Shown in pieces: positions 55,805 through 63,532 of a stretch of 64,000 bases of DNA. Source of the DNA: Flavobacteriaceae bacterium (lineage in GTDB: Bacteria; Bacteroidota; Bacteroidia; Flavobacteriales; Flavobacteriaceae); NCBI GenBank assembly GCA_029238215.1, contig JAQWGN010000011.1, positions 107,607 through 171,606 of the forward strand, given 5' to 3'. The position numbers were made by a program, and so were the translations under genes. The notes under the pieces are model-generated. The model was not told where the DNA came from and searched no databases. It worked only from the letters and a program-made list of their open reading frames with translations. Positions within the stretch are counted from its first letter, which is position 1. Every line of letters begins with the position of its first letter.

Positions 55805-56343
55805 GTTATGGCGATTAACTGTGATTTAATTTTTTCCTTAGCGTTATAAAACGCTGTTTTTATTGAGTTTGCATTCCAAGTGGTTATTTCAGCGATTTCT
55901 TCAAATGTTAGCTCATCAAAATACTTCATATTAAAAATGCGTTGTTGTTTTTCTGACAGCTTTTGTAAAGATTCATGAAACGCATGACTCGCAGAATCCA
56001 AATCAAAATAGGGGTCTGCGGTTAGCAAAGTAAAATAGTCTTTACCTTCTTCAATAGAATCTTGATGCATTAATCGTTGATTTTTCTGTAAAAGCCGGAT
56101 AGCTTCGTTATAAGCAATGCGGTAACACCAAGTTTTTACACTGCTTTTAAATCCAAAGTTTTTTAAGCCTTTATAAATCCGCACATATGTATTCTGTAAC
56201 GCATCGTTAGCATCATCGTGATGTTTTACTAACTTACGGATATGCCAATACAACAGTTCGTGATAGCTTTCTGAGATTGCCGCAACGGCCAAGTCAAACT
56301 GCTGGTGTTTAATCTGTGTAATGATCTGTGTTTCTTTTTTCAA
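55801..56343 (-). CDS. ECF-type RNA polymerase sigma factor
   Basis: A 180-residue sigma70 of the ECF class. Region 2 (about 24-90, ELLYWHIRKLVKHHDDANDALQNTYVRIYKGLKNFGFKSSVKTWCYRIAYNEAIRLLQ) binds the -10-like element, and region 4 (about 120-175, LSEKQQRIFNMKYFDELTFEEIAEITTWNANSIKTAFYNAKEKIK) the -35-like one. The start is TTG 56343, as no ATG is in frame near the N-terminus. It heads an operon with the anti-sigma-like and Spy-like genes. The signal is probably envelope or metal stress; this is inference. Confidence 0.9.
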   Translation of the reverse strand: MKKETQIITQIKHQQFDLAVAAISESYHELLYWHIRKLVKHHDDANDALQNTYVRIYKGLKNFGFKSSVKTWCYRIAYNEAIRLLQKNQRLMHQDSIEEGKDYFTLLTADPYFDLDSASHAFHESLQKLSEKQQRIFNMKYFDELTFEEIAEITTWNANSIKTAFYNAKEKIKSQLIAIT

Positions 56344-56422
56344 AAAAGAATATTTATTATTAGACCCTAAATTGCCTTAAAAGTTTTATTAGTTAAAAAT
56401 AGAAATACTTAAATAAATAAAA

Positions 56423-56455
56423 AAAACGATTACACTATAATAGTATAATCGTTTT
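56423..56455. terminator. Hairpin between the 105-aa gene and the ECF sigma gene
   Basis: AAAACGATTA (56423-56432) pairs with TAATCGTTTT (56446-56455); the interior ACTAT-A-ATAGT also pairs. On the minus strand a T-rich run follows, so it can end transcription of the 105-residue gene before the sigma operon. Confidence 0.7.
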
Positions 56456-56545
56456 ATTGTTTTAGTAGATAACTCATTTGAAATATCGAACATTACTTTG
56501 ACTCCAAGAGATTTTGTTAGTACCATTAATGCAATTCAATTGTTT

Positions 56546-56863
56546 TCAAAAAACATATTCTAAAGACAATACATCACTAACTAAACCAAGTTGATCATTA
56601 TCCTGCTGCACCGGCTGCAGAGAATTGTTCAATACAAATTCATCAATCATAACCCCCTCAAACTCTGCATAGGATATTATAAAATCTCGTAATTCCTTGC
56701 AAACCTTCTCATTGAAAAATATTCTTGTAGAGGTTTGTTTGAGTATTCGATAAACTTTTTTCCCTCCCCATAAACATTCAATGAAGATTTCATCTTTTGG
56801 AACTTCATAAAAATTTCCAGCACCTTTCGGAATTAAAATAAAGTGTTTGTTTTGTTTAATCAT
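56546..56863 (-). CDS. Hypothetical 105-residue protein
   Basis: Not recognised. The protein has no signal peptide and no membrane segment; GGKKVYRILKQTSTRIFFNEKVCKELRDFI in the middle is basic and helical, with an acidic C-terminal half. It lies between two plausible boundaries: a hairpin terminator downstream and the type I restriction operon upstream on the other strand. The ATG is preceded by a T-rich stretch without a clear TAnnTTTG. The absence of a match and the proximity to the island suggest an accessory gene, but it could be a spurious ORF. Confidence 0.45.
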   Translation of the reverse strand: MIKQNKHFILIPKGAGNFYEVPKDEIFIECLWGGKKVYRILKQTSTRIFFNEKVCKELRDFIISYAEFEGVMIDEFVLNNSLQPVQQDNDQLGLVSDVLSLEYVF

Positions 56864-57093
56864 AATTTATTTTTTAAAAACATAAACAAATTATTTTTAA
56901 AAGTCAAGGAGGTGTTTTTATGTTGTTTTAGTTAAAGTTATTTTTTTTAAGTTACTACCTGTTAATGTAATGAGGTTTTGTGTAGTCTATATCAGAACTA
57001 CAGGTACAAAGTCGAAAAGGTCCGTTTAGATCGCACATGAATTTTATATTGTCATAAACATAACAAAAAATTGTGTATTAATCACAAATATAT

Positions 57094-57101
57094 TAGATTT
57101 G
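57094..57101 (+). promoter_or_regulatory. Bacteroidetes -7 promoter element for the restriction operon
   Basis: TAGATTTG matches TAnnTTTG and overlaps the left arm of the palindromic operator. A TTG at 57071-57073 gives a -33 candidate with 20-bp spacing. It lies 21 bp before ATG 57123. Confidence 0.6.
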
Positions 57102-57115
57102 ATTTTAATCAAATC
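57096..57115. promoter_or_regulatory. Palindromic operator GATTTGATT-TT-AATCAAATC
   Basis: A perfect 9-bp inverted repeat with a TT centre, overlapping the -7 element and ending 7 bp before the HTH gene. It is the natural binding site for a dimeric Cro/C-type regulator, giving autorepression of the HTH-hsdMSR operon. A second, smaller repeat TTGTG-N7-CACAA is at 57071-57087. Confidence 0.65.
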
Positions 57116-57122
57116 CTAAATA

Positions 57123-57305
57123 ATGAACCGAATTAAAGAGGTCTTAGAAGAAAAAGGAATAAAACAAATCTGGCTAGCAGAGAAACTTGGTAAAAGTTTC
57201 AATACTGTAAACGGTTATGTACAAAACCGTCAGCAACCAAGACTTGAAGTGTTAGATCAAATTGCAAAAATATTAGATGTTAATTTAAAAGACTTAATAG
57301 CATAA
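57123..57305 (+). CDS. Cro/C1-type HTH regulator of the restriction operon (C-protein-like)
   Basis: A 60-residue single-domain XRE-family DNA-binding protein: KQIWLAEKLGKSFNTVNGYVQNRQQPRLEVLDQIAKILDV holds the helix-turn-helix. Two bases separate its stop from the hsdM ATG, so the two are cotranscribed. Such small regulators often set the timing of restriction versus methylation. The 20-bp palindrome over its promoter supports self-repression. The regulatory link is inference from position and the site. Confidence 0.85.
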   Translation: MNRIKEVLEEKGIKQIWLAEKLGKSFNTVNGYVQNRQQPRLEVLDQIAKILDVNLKDLIA

Positions 57306-57307
57306 AA

Positions 57308-58816
57308 ATGTCAGAAACTAAAAAATCCACCTTTGAGCAACAATTGTTCAAGGCAGCAGACAAGCTGCGAAAAAATATAGATGCAGCAGAATACAAGTAT
57401 GTAGTGCTGGGCTTAGTATTTATCAAATACATATCAGAAACCTTCAATGAACTCTATGAAAAGTTAGAAGCTGATGAGTACTCAGATCCTGAAGAAAGAG
57501 ACGAGTACTTAGCTGAGAATGTATTCTATGTTCCAGAGATTGCTCGTTGGTCACATATCCACAACAATGCTAAGCTTCCCTCTATTGGAGAGACGATTGA
57601 TGAAGCTATGGAAGCTATAGAAAAAGAAAACAAAGAACTTAAAAACGTACTACCTAAGGTATATGGTAAAGCCAATTTAGATAAAGCTTCTTTAGGACAG
57701 TTAATTGACCTTATTTCTAATACCGAGTTACAGGCAGAGAATGAAAAGTCTAAAGATCTGTTTGGTAGAGTGTATGAGTATTTCTTAGGAGAGTTTGCCA
57801 ATGCAGAAGGTAAAAAGGGAGGACAGTTCTATACACCTAAGGCTATTGTAAAGTTAATGGTAGAAATGATAGAACCTTATAAAGGAAGGGTGTATGACCC
57901 TGCTTGTGGTTCTGGTGGAATGTTTGTAATGAGTGAGAAGTTTGTGACAGAACACCAAGGAAATATTAGTGATATTACTGTGTACGGACAAGAAAGCAAC
58001 CAAACTACTTGGAAGCTATCCAAGATGAACTTAGCCATTCGTAATATCAACTCACAGTTTGTGTCTTGGAATACGGAAGGATCTTTTCTAAAAGATGCTC
58101 ACCCAGATTTAAAAGCAGATTTCATATTAGCCAACCCACCATTTAACCAAAAGGATTGGGGAATAGATATATTACAAGATGATGCACGTTGGAAATTAGG
58201 GGTACCTCCTAATGGTAATGCCAACTATGGATGGATGATGCACATGTTGTATCACTTAGCTCCTAAGGGAGTAATGTCAACGGTATTAGCCAATGGTTCT
58301 TTAAGTTCTAATACTTCAGGTGAAGGAGATTTAAGAAAGCGTTTGGTTGAGGAAGACCTGGTAGAATGTATTGTAGCATTACCAAAACAACTATTCTATA
58401 ACACAGGTATTCCAGCGTGTATTTGGTATTTAAGAAGAGAGAAAGCCAACCAAAGTAAAGAAGTATTATTTATTGATGCCTCAGAGATGGGGTATATGAA
58501 AGATAGAGTACATAGAGATCTTGCAGATGAAGATATAGACACCATTACCCAGACCTATCACAATTGGCGAAAAGGTGTTGATTATGAAGACATAAAAGGC
58601 TACTGTAAGAGTGCTACTATTGAAGAGATTCAAAAGCATAAGCATGTTTTAACACCTGGGCGTTATGTAGGCATTCCTGATGAAGAGGATGACGGTATTC
58701 CATTTGAAGAAAAGATGGCTGATTTATCAGTTACTCTAAAAGAGCAAATGGAAAAAGAAGCTGAGCTAAACCAAGAGATCAAAGAGCAACTTTCTAATAT
58801 TGGGGTAAACCTATAA
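57308..58816 (+). CDS. hsdM: Type I restriction-modification methyltransferase subunit HsdM
   Basis: N6-adenine methyltransferase subunit of a type I system. The N-terminal helical domain (KLRKNIDAAEYKYVVLGLVFIKYISETF) is followed by the S-adenosylmethionine-binding motif I (VYDPACGSGGMFV, about 195-208) and the catalytic NPPF motif (ILANPPFNQKDWG). GGQFYTPKAIVKLMVEMI precedes motif I. The 502 residues are normal for the family. hsdS follows after 2 bp. Confidence 0.96.
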   Translation: MSETKKSTFEQQLFKAADKLRKNIDAAEYKYVVLGLVFIKYISETFNELYEKLEADEYSDPEERDEYLAENVFYVPEIARWSHIHNNAKLPSIGETIDEAMEAIEKENKELKNVLPKVYGKANLDKASLGQLIDLISNTELQAENEKSKDLFGRVYEYFLGEFANAEGKKGGQFYTPKAIVKLMVEMIEPYKGRVYDPACGSGGMFVMSEKFVTEHQGNISDITVYGQESNQTTWKLSKMNLAIRNINSQFVSWNTEGSFLKDAHPDLKADFILANPPFNQKDWGIDILQDDARWKLGVPPNGNANYGWMMHMLYHLAPKGVMSTVLANGSLSSNTSGEGDLRKRLVEEDLVECIVALPKQLFYNTGIPACIWYLRREKANQSKEVLFIDASEMGYMKDRVHRDLADEDIDTITQTYHNWRKGVDYEDIKGYCKSATIEEIQKHKHVLTPGRYVGIPDEEDDGIPFEEKMADLSVTLKEQMEKEAELNQEIKEQLSNIGVNL

Positions 58817-58818
58817 GT

Positions 58819-60069
58819 ATGAGTTTTGAAAATAACATACCAGAAGGTTGGATTGATACAACATTAGGTGAAGTTTGTGATAAAATGTATTCAGGTGGAA
58901 CACCTTCCACTAAAAGAGAAGATTACTATGGCGGTGATATTCCTTGGATAAGAACGCAAGAGGTTAAATTTAATTATATCCTTGATGCTGAAATTAAGAT
59001 TACAGATTTGGGTCTTAAAAACTCATCAGCAAGATATATTCCTAAAAACACAATTATTATTGCAATGTATGGAAACTCAGCAGGCAGGGTTGCTTATTCA
59101 AAAATTGAGGCTACAACAAATCAAGCTTGTTGTAATTTTGTTTCAGACAAAGATGAATGTGTTCCAAGTTTTGTTTATTTCAACTTATTAGGTAGATATA
59201 AGGAGATTGAGGGAAAAGCTAATGGTGCCGCACAACAAAATCTGAGTGTAGGGGTTTTAAAAGAATTATCTATTAACCTCCCACCCCTCCCAGAACAAAA
59301 AGCCATAGCCAAAGTCTTAACCGCTTTTGATGATAAAATAGAGCTACTACAAGCCCAAAACAAGACCTTAGAAAACATGGCTCAGACCATTTTTAAAGAA
59401 TGGTTTGGGAAATACCAAATTGGAGATGAATTGCCCGAGGGTTGGAGAGTTAGAGAGTTGAGAGATTTAGCTGAGAAAATTTCTAAAGGAACCACACCAA
59501 GAAAAAATGATGTACAAGGAAAAGAAAACACAATCTTCTTTCTGAAGGTAAAAGACATATCAGATGATGGATTAATTTCAAATAAAAATTTAGCTTTAAT
59601 ACCCAAGGAAGTTCACCGTAATCAACTTAAACGTTCCATTCTTGAGTCAAATGATATATTATTTTCTATAGCTGGAACAATTGGAAGAGTTGCAATTTTG
59701 CATGAAGAGCTAAATGATTGTAACTGCAATCAAGCAATTGCATTTATAAGACTGAAAAATAAAAATGAATTTTTAGAATATGTTCATCTTTGGATTAAAA
59801 GCAAAGAAATCCAAACAGAAATTAATTCAAGTATTGTACAAGGAGTTCAAGCAAATGTAAGCTTAACAGTTTTAGGGGATCTTAAAATAATTCTTCCTTC
59901 AGATTCAACAATGTTAAGATGGAAAGGTATAATCAAACCTATATATAATAAGATATATAATAACAATAATCAAATCAAATCACTCACCAAAACAAGAGAC
60001 AACCTGTTACCAAAACTTATGAGTGGTCAGGTTAGGGTTAATAACATAAAACAAACTGCAGATGCTTAA
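58819..60069 (+). CDS. hsdS: Type I restriction-modification specificity subunit HsdS
   Basis: Specificity subunit with two target-recognition domains. TRD1 (about 5-150) starts PEGWIDTTLGEVCDKMYSGGTPST, TRD2 (about 205-370) starts LPEGWRVRELRDLAEKISKGTTP, each recognising one half of a bipartite site. The central conserved linker LPPLPEQKAIAKVLTAFDDKIELLQAQNKTLENM (about 155-190) and the C-terminal SLTKTRDNLLPKLMSGQ repeat are helical spacers. Only one hsdS exists in the window; no second inverted copy was seen. hsdR starts within its last 8 bp. Confidence 0.93.
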   Translation: MSFENNIPEGWIDTTLGEVCDKMYSGGTPSTKREDYYGGDIPWIRTQEVKFNYILDAEIKITDLGLKNSSARYIPKNTIIIAMYGNSAGRVAYSKIEATTNQACCNFVSDKDECVPSFVYFNLLGRYKEIEGKANGAAQQNLSVGVLKELSINLPPLPEQKAIAKVLTAFDDKIELLQAQNKTLENMAQTIFKEWFGKYQIGDELPEGWRVRELRDLAEKISKGTTPRKNDVQGKENTIFFLKVKDISDDGLISNKNLALIPKEVHRNQLKRSILESNDILFSIAGTIGRVAILHEELNDCNCNQAIAFIRLKNKNEFLEYVHLWIKSKEIQTEINSSIVQGVQANVSLTVLGDLKIILPSDSTMLRWKGIIKPIYNKIYNNNNQIKSLTKTRDNLLPKLMSGQVRVNNIKQTADA

Positions 60070-63000
60070 TGAGGATTTAATAGAAATGGCATTTATTGAT
60101 CAGCTAACTGGTCAAGGTTTTGAGTTTCACCACGGCCCAGATATTGCTCCTGATTCAGACAACCCACAGCGTAAAAACTTTGATAGTGTTGTTTTAGAAA
60201 ATGAACTACTCAAAGCAATTGAAAGACTCAATCCTGACGTACCTTCTTCTGCAATTAATGAAGCCCATCAAAAGGTGCTGAATTTAGGCACAGAAGATAT
60301 TATGGAAAATAACGAGCGTTTCCATACCTATCTTACAAGTGGCGTTCCTGTTGAGTTCACAAAAGATGGCGCATCCAAAGGAGTTAATGTTGATTTATTA
60401 GACATTGAAAATCCAGAAAACAACACCTATTGGGCAGTCAACCAATTAGTCATAAAAGAGAATAATGTAAACAGAAGATTGGATGTTGTCATCTATATCA
60501 ATGGTCTACCACTTGTGGTAGTTGAACTTAAAAATGCTACAAGTGAAAAGGCAACCATCCGCAATGCTTATACCCAAATACAAAACTATAAAAAGGATGT
60601 GCCAAGCATCTTTTTCTACAATACCCTCTGCGTTATTTCAGATGGTATAGATGCTAAAGTATCCAGTGTATCTGCACCCTTTACAAGATTTTTAAGTTGG
60701 AAAGCACCAGAGGAGGCAGGATTACAGACAGACCTTCAGGTCATGACTAAGCATATGTTTAATAAGAGGGTTTTGTTAAACCTAATCAGATACTGTACAG
60801 TCTTTGAAGCAGAAGAAAAGAAAGATGAAAAGACAGGATTAGTCTCTATTTCAAAGATTAAAAAAGTAGCTGCCTACCATCAGTACTATGCAGTGCAAAA
60901 GGCAGTGCAACAAACTCTAAGAGCCACCAATTCTGATGATGGAGACCGTAAGGTTGGTGTGGTATGGCACACACAAGGAAGTGGTAAGTCACTATCTATG
61001 GTGTTCTATAGTGGACAGATAATTACCCATCCACAAATGAAAAACCCAACCATAGTGATCCTTACCGATAGAAATGATTTGGACGATCAGCTCTTTGGAA
61101 CCTTCGGAAATTGTGTTGGATTACTGAGACAAACTCCAGTTCAAGCTAAGAATAGAGACCATATCAAAGAACTATTAAAAGTATCTGGTGGAGGTGTGAT
61201 TTTTAGCACTATTCAAAAATTTAGTCCTGAAGAAGGTAATGTATATGACACTCTATCTGAGAGAACTAATATTGTGGTGGTTGCTGATGAAGCTCACAGA
61301 AGTCAATATGGTTTTAAAGGTCGTCTGGTTGAGGTAGAAGATGGATCTGAGATTCGTTATGGAAATGCTAAGTATATGAGAGATGCACTTCCTAATGCTT
61401 CATATATTGGGTTTACAGGAACACCTATTGAAAAAGAAGATAAGTCCACACCTGCAGTATTTGGAGACTATATAGACATCTATGATATTAAACAGGCTGT
61501 GGATGATGGAGCAACTGTTCCTATCAGTTATGAGGCTCGTTTGGTAAAGATTAAATTGGATAAAGAAGTTAGCTCTGAAATAGATGCTTTGGTAGAAGAG
61601 GTATCAGACACCACAGAAGATCAAATAGAGAAATCTAAAAAGAAAAATGCAACTATTAATGCCATTGTAGGTCATTCAGATCGCTTGAAAGATGTAGCAA
61701 CAGATTTAGTCACTCACTTTGAAGCTCGACAAGAAGCATTTGAGGGGAAAGCCATGATTGTGGGAATGACAAGACAAATTTGTGTTGATTTATATGCTCA
61801 AATTATTAAGATAAGACCTGATTGGCATAACGATGATTTAGACAAGGGCATGATAAAACTCATCATGACCAGCTCATCAGATGATCCTGAAAGTTTTCAA
61901 CCTCACCGAACTACTAAACAACAAAGAAAGGAATTGGCCATTCGAATGAAAGAGCCAAGTGACACCCTAAAATTGGTAATTGTTCGTGATATGTGGCTTA
62001 CTGGTTTTGATGCTCCAAGTATGCATACAATGTACATAGATAAGAAGATGCAAGGAGCAAATCTGATGCAGGCTATTGCAAGAGTTAACAGGGTATATAA
62101 AGACAAACCAGGAGGGTTAATAGTAGATTATATTGGTATTGGTCAAGAACTTAGAAATGCAATGGGTACCTACCTCCAAAGTGGTGGAGAAGGAAAAGCA
62201 TTTGTTGATATTAGAGAGGCAATTGCATTAATGCAAGAGAAGTTTGAGATTGTAGAGCAAATGTTCCATGGGTTTGATTACAAAGCATATTTCAAAGCAG
62301 AAACTAATATTAAACTTCAAGTACTGCTGGGTGCGCAAAACTTTATTCTATCAAGCAAAGAATTAAAAGATAGATTTTTAAAAGAGATTATGGCTCTTTC
62401 TAAAATATTCGCCATGTCAATTCCGAGCTTTGAAGCAGATGTCATTAAAGATGATGTTGCCTTCTTTCAAGCGGTGAAGGCAAGGATAAATAAGTTCAAC
62501 CCCTCAGGAGTTAAATCAAATTATGAAGTAGACACTGCCATTAAACAAATCGTAGATGAAGCATTAAGTAGTGATGGAGTTATTGATGTGTTTGAAGCAG
62601 CTGGAATTAAAACACCAGACATCAGTATTCTTTCTGACGAGTTTTTAATGGAGGTTCAAAACATGCAACAAAAAAATGTTGCTTTTGAACTTTTAAAGAA
62701 ACTATTAAGTGATGACGTAAGAGTGCGTAAGACTAAAAACATATCACAGGCTAAGAAATTCTCTGAGATGATTGAAACGGTAGTCAACAGATACCATAAC
62801 AACCAAATTGACTCTGCACAAGTCTTAGAAGAGTTATCTGCCATTGCAAAAGAGATGAGGCTTGAAGATAACAGAGCACATGAGTTAGGTTTGACAGATG
62901 ACGAGTATGCTTTTTATAGCGTTTTAAATCAAAATGACTCAACTAAGATGTTAGATGATCAAAAAATGAAAGAGCTTATACATCATATAGTTGACGTTAT

Positions 63001-63172
63001 TCGAAAAAATGCCACGGTTGATTGGAGTAAGAGAAGTGATGTTAGAGCTAAGTTAAGATTAACTGTTCGTAAGCTATTAATTAAATATGGTTATCCACCA
63101 GACATAGCTCGTATGGAAGCAGATAGGGTTATTGAACAGAGCGAGTTGTTAGCAAATGAATTAAGTGATTAA
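60062..63172 (+). CDS. hsdR: Type I restriction endonuclease subunit HsdR
   Basis: Motor and nuclease subunit of 1036 residues. The PD-(D/E)xK nuclease is seen as D141 in RRLDVVIYI and E155-L-K157 in VVVELKN. The helicase core has the Walker A HTQGSGKSLSM (about 303), motif II ADEAHRSQYG, and motif III GFTGTP. RDMWLTGFDAPSMHTMYIDKKMQGANLMQAIARVNR gives the later helicase motifs. The C-terminal part is helical and contacts the methyltransferase. The gene overlaps hsdS by 8 bp, completing an HTH-M-S-R operon. Confidence 0.96.
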   Translation: MLNEDLIEMAFIDQLTGQGFEFHHGPDIAPDSDNPQRKNFDSVVLENELLKAIERLNPDVPSSAINEAHQKVLNLGTEDIMENNERFHTYLTSGVPVEFTKDGASKGVNVDLLDIENPENNTYWAVNQLVIKENNVNRRLDVVIYINGLPLVVVELKNATSEKATIRNAYTQIQNYKKDVPSIFFYNTLCVISDGIDAKVSSVSAPFTRFLSWKAPEEAGLQTDLQVMTKHMFNKRVLLNLIRYCTVFEAEEKKDEKTGLVSISKIKKVAAYHQYYAVQKAVQQTLRATNSDDGDRKVGVVWHTQGSGKSLSMVFYSGQIITHPQMKNPTIVILTDRNDLDDQLFGTFGNCVGLLRQTPVQAKNRDHIKELLKVSGGGVIFSTIQKFSPEEGNVYDTLSERTNIVVVADEAHRSQYGFKGRLVEVEDGSEIRYGNAKYMRDALPNASYIGFTGTPIEKEDKSTPAVFGDYIDIYDIKQAVDDGATVPISYEARLVKIKLDKEVSSEIDALVEEVSDTTEDQIEKSKKKNATINAIVGHSDRLKDVATDLVTHFEARQEAFEGKAMIVGMTRQICVDLYAQIIKIRPDWHNDDLDKGMIKLIMTSSSDDPESFQPHRTTKQQRKELAIRMKEPSDTLKLVIVRDMWLTGFDAPSMHTMYIDKKMQGANLMQAIARVNRVYKDKPGGLIVDYIGIGQELRNAMGTYLQSGGEGKAFVDIREAIALMQEKFEIVEQMFHGFDYKAYFKAETNIKLQVLLGAQNFILSSKELKDRFLKEIMALSKIFAMSIPSFEADVIKDDVAFFQAVKARINKFNPSGVKSNYEVDTAIKQIVDEALSSDGVIDVFEAAGIKTPDISILSDEFLMEVQNMQQKNVAFELLKKLLSDDVRVRKTKNISQAKKFSEMIETVVNRYHNNQIDSAQVLEELSAIAKEMRLEDNRAHELGLTDDEYAFYSVLNQNDSTKMLDDQKMKELIHHIVDVIRKNATVDWSKRSDVRAKLRLTVRKLLIKYGYPPDIARMEADRVIEQSELLANELSD

Positions 63173-63267
63173 ATTATTCATATTCTATAAAAAATTGAAA
63201 AAATAAATTTTTTAAAAATTCGAGTTTTTACCAAAAAATTCCAGAAAAATCCGGAGCGAGGCATTGA

Positions 63268-63308
63268 CCCCCTCTGGGAAAGTCAAAACACCCTTATGTA
63301 AGAGGGGG
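63268..63308. repeat. GC-rich inverted repeat CCCCCTCT/AGAGGGGG
   Basis: Perfect 8-bp arms (63268-63275 and 63301-63308) separated by 25 bp. GGG and CCC just inside can also pair. The adjacent GGGGGCCCCC (63326-63335) is a separate palindrome. Confidence 0.75.
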
Positions 63309-63350
63309 CTTCGGGTCGTCCAGCAGGGGGCCCCCCTTCATACTATATAA

Positions 63351-63416
63351 TGTGCGAATAATAATAATTCTGATCACCATCGTGACGGTGATCCTTAGCT
63401 AATTATTATCCGCACA
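63351..63416. repeat. 66-bp imperfect palindrome upstream of the recombinase
   Basis: Outer arms TGTGCG-A-ATAATAATAATT and AATTATTAT-C-CGCACA pair with one G/A change and a 3-base slip. Inner GATCACC (63372-63378) and GGTGATC (63387-63393) pair perfectly around an 8-bp centre that is itself almost palindromic. No T-run follows, so a simple terminator is unlikely. Confidence 0.75.
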
Positions 63417-63532
63417 CAAAAAGTGTCTCAAAACAATTATTGTATCAAAAATTTAGCGTTTATTATTCCGGTACCCCATTAATCCGCTGTATAATAGCCT
63501 CACAGAAACCCAAAGGATTAAAATGATACGAT

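Larger units (their letters stand above)
63173..63532. other. Non-coding region with GC-rich hairpin array between hsdR and the recombinase
   Basis: No gene is seen in this 360-bp gap. The first 70 bp are AT-rich. From about 63250 it becomes markedly GC-rich: CCCCCTCT (63268-63275) and AGAGGGGG (63301-63308) are a perfect inverted repeat with a 25-bp loop, and GGGGGCCCCC (63326-63335) is a perfect palindrome. A 66-bp imperfect palindrome follows at 63351-63416. TATAAT is found at 63490-63495. The composition contrasts sharply with the flanks. Possible roles are an origin of transfer, a recombination (res/att) site for the recombinase next to it, or a structured RNA. None is proven. Confidence 0.6.

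Noticed and set aside
56970-57029. A 19-codon plus-strand ORF (MRFCVVYIRTTGTKSKRSV) in the gap between the 105-residue gene and the restriction operon
   Set aside because: It is too short to support as a gene, has no clear ribosome-binding or promoter signal, and could be the remnant 3' end of something lost. No relative was available to compare.
56864-57122. AAGGAGGT Shine-Dalgarno-like sequence near 56910 followed by an ATG
   Set aside because: The reading frame after the ATG stops after three codons (ATG TTG TTT TAG), and Bacteroidetes rarely use strong Shine-Dalgarno sites. Probably chance.
58819-60069. Phase-variable hsdS shuffling through the nearby recombinase
   Set aside because: Only one hsdS is present and I saw no inverted copy of its target-recognition domains in the window. 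The recombinase is serine-type and runs off the end, so no support exists here.
63490-63495. TATAAT as a sigma70 -10 for the recombinase
   Set aside because: Bacteroidetes use TAnnTTTG, and no good -35 or -33 partner at the right spacing was found. It may be chance in AT-rich DNA, although an element of foreign origin could use it.
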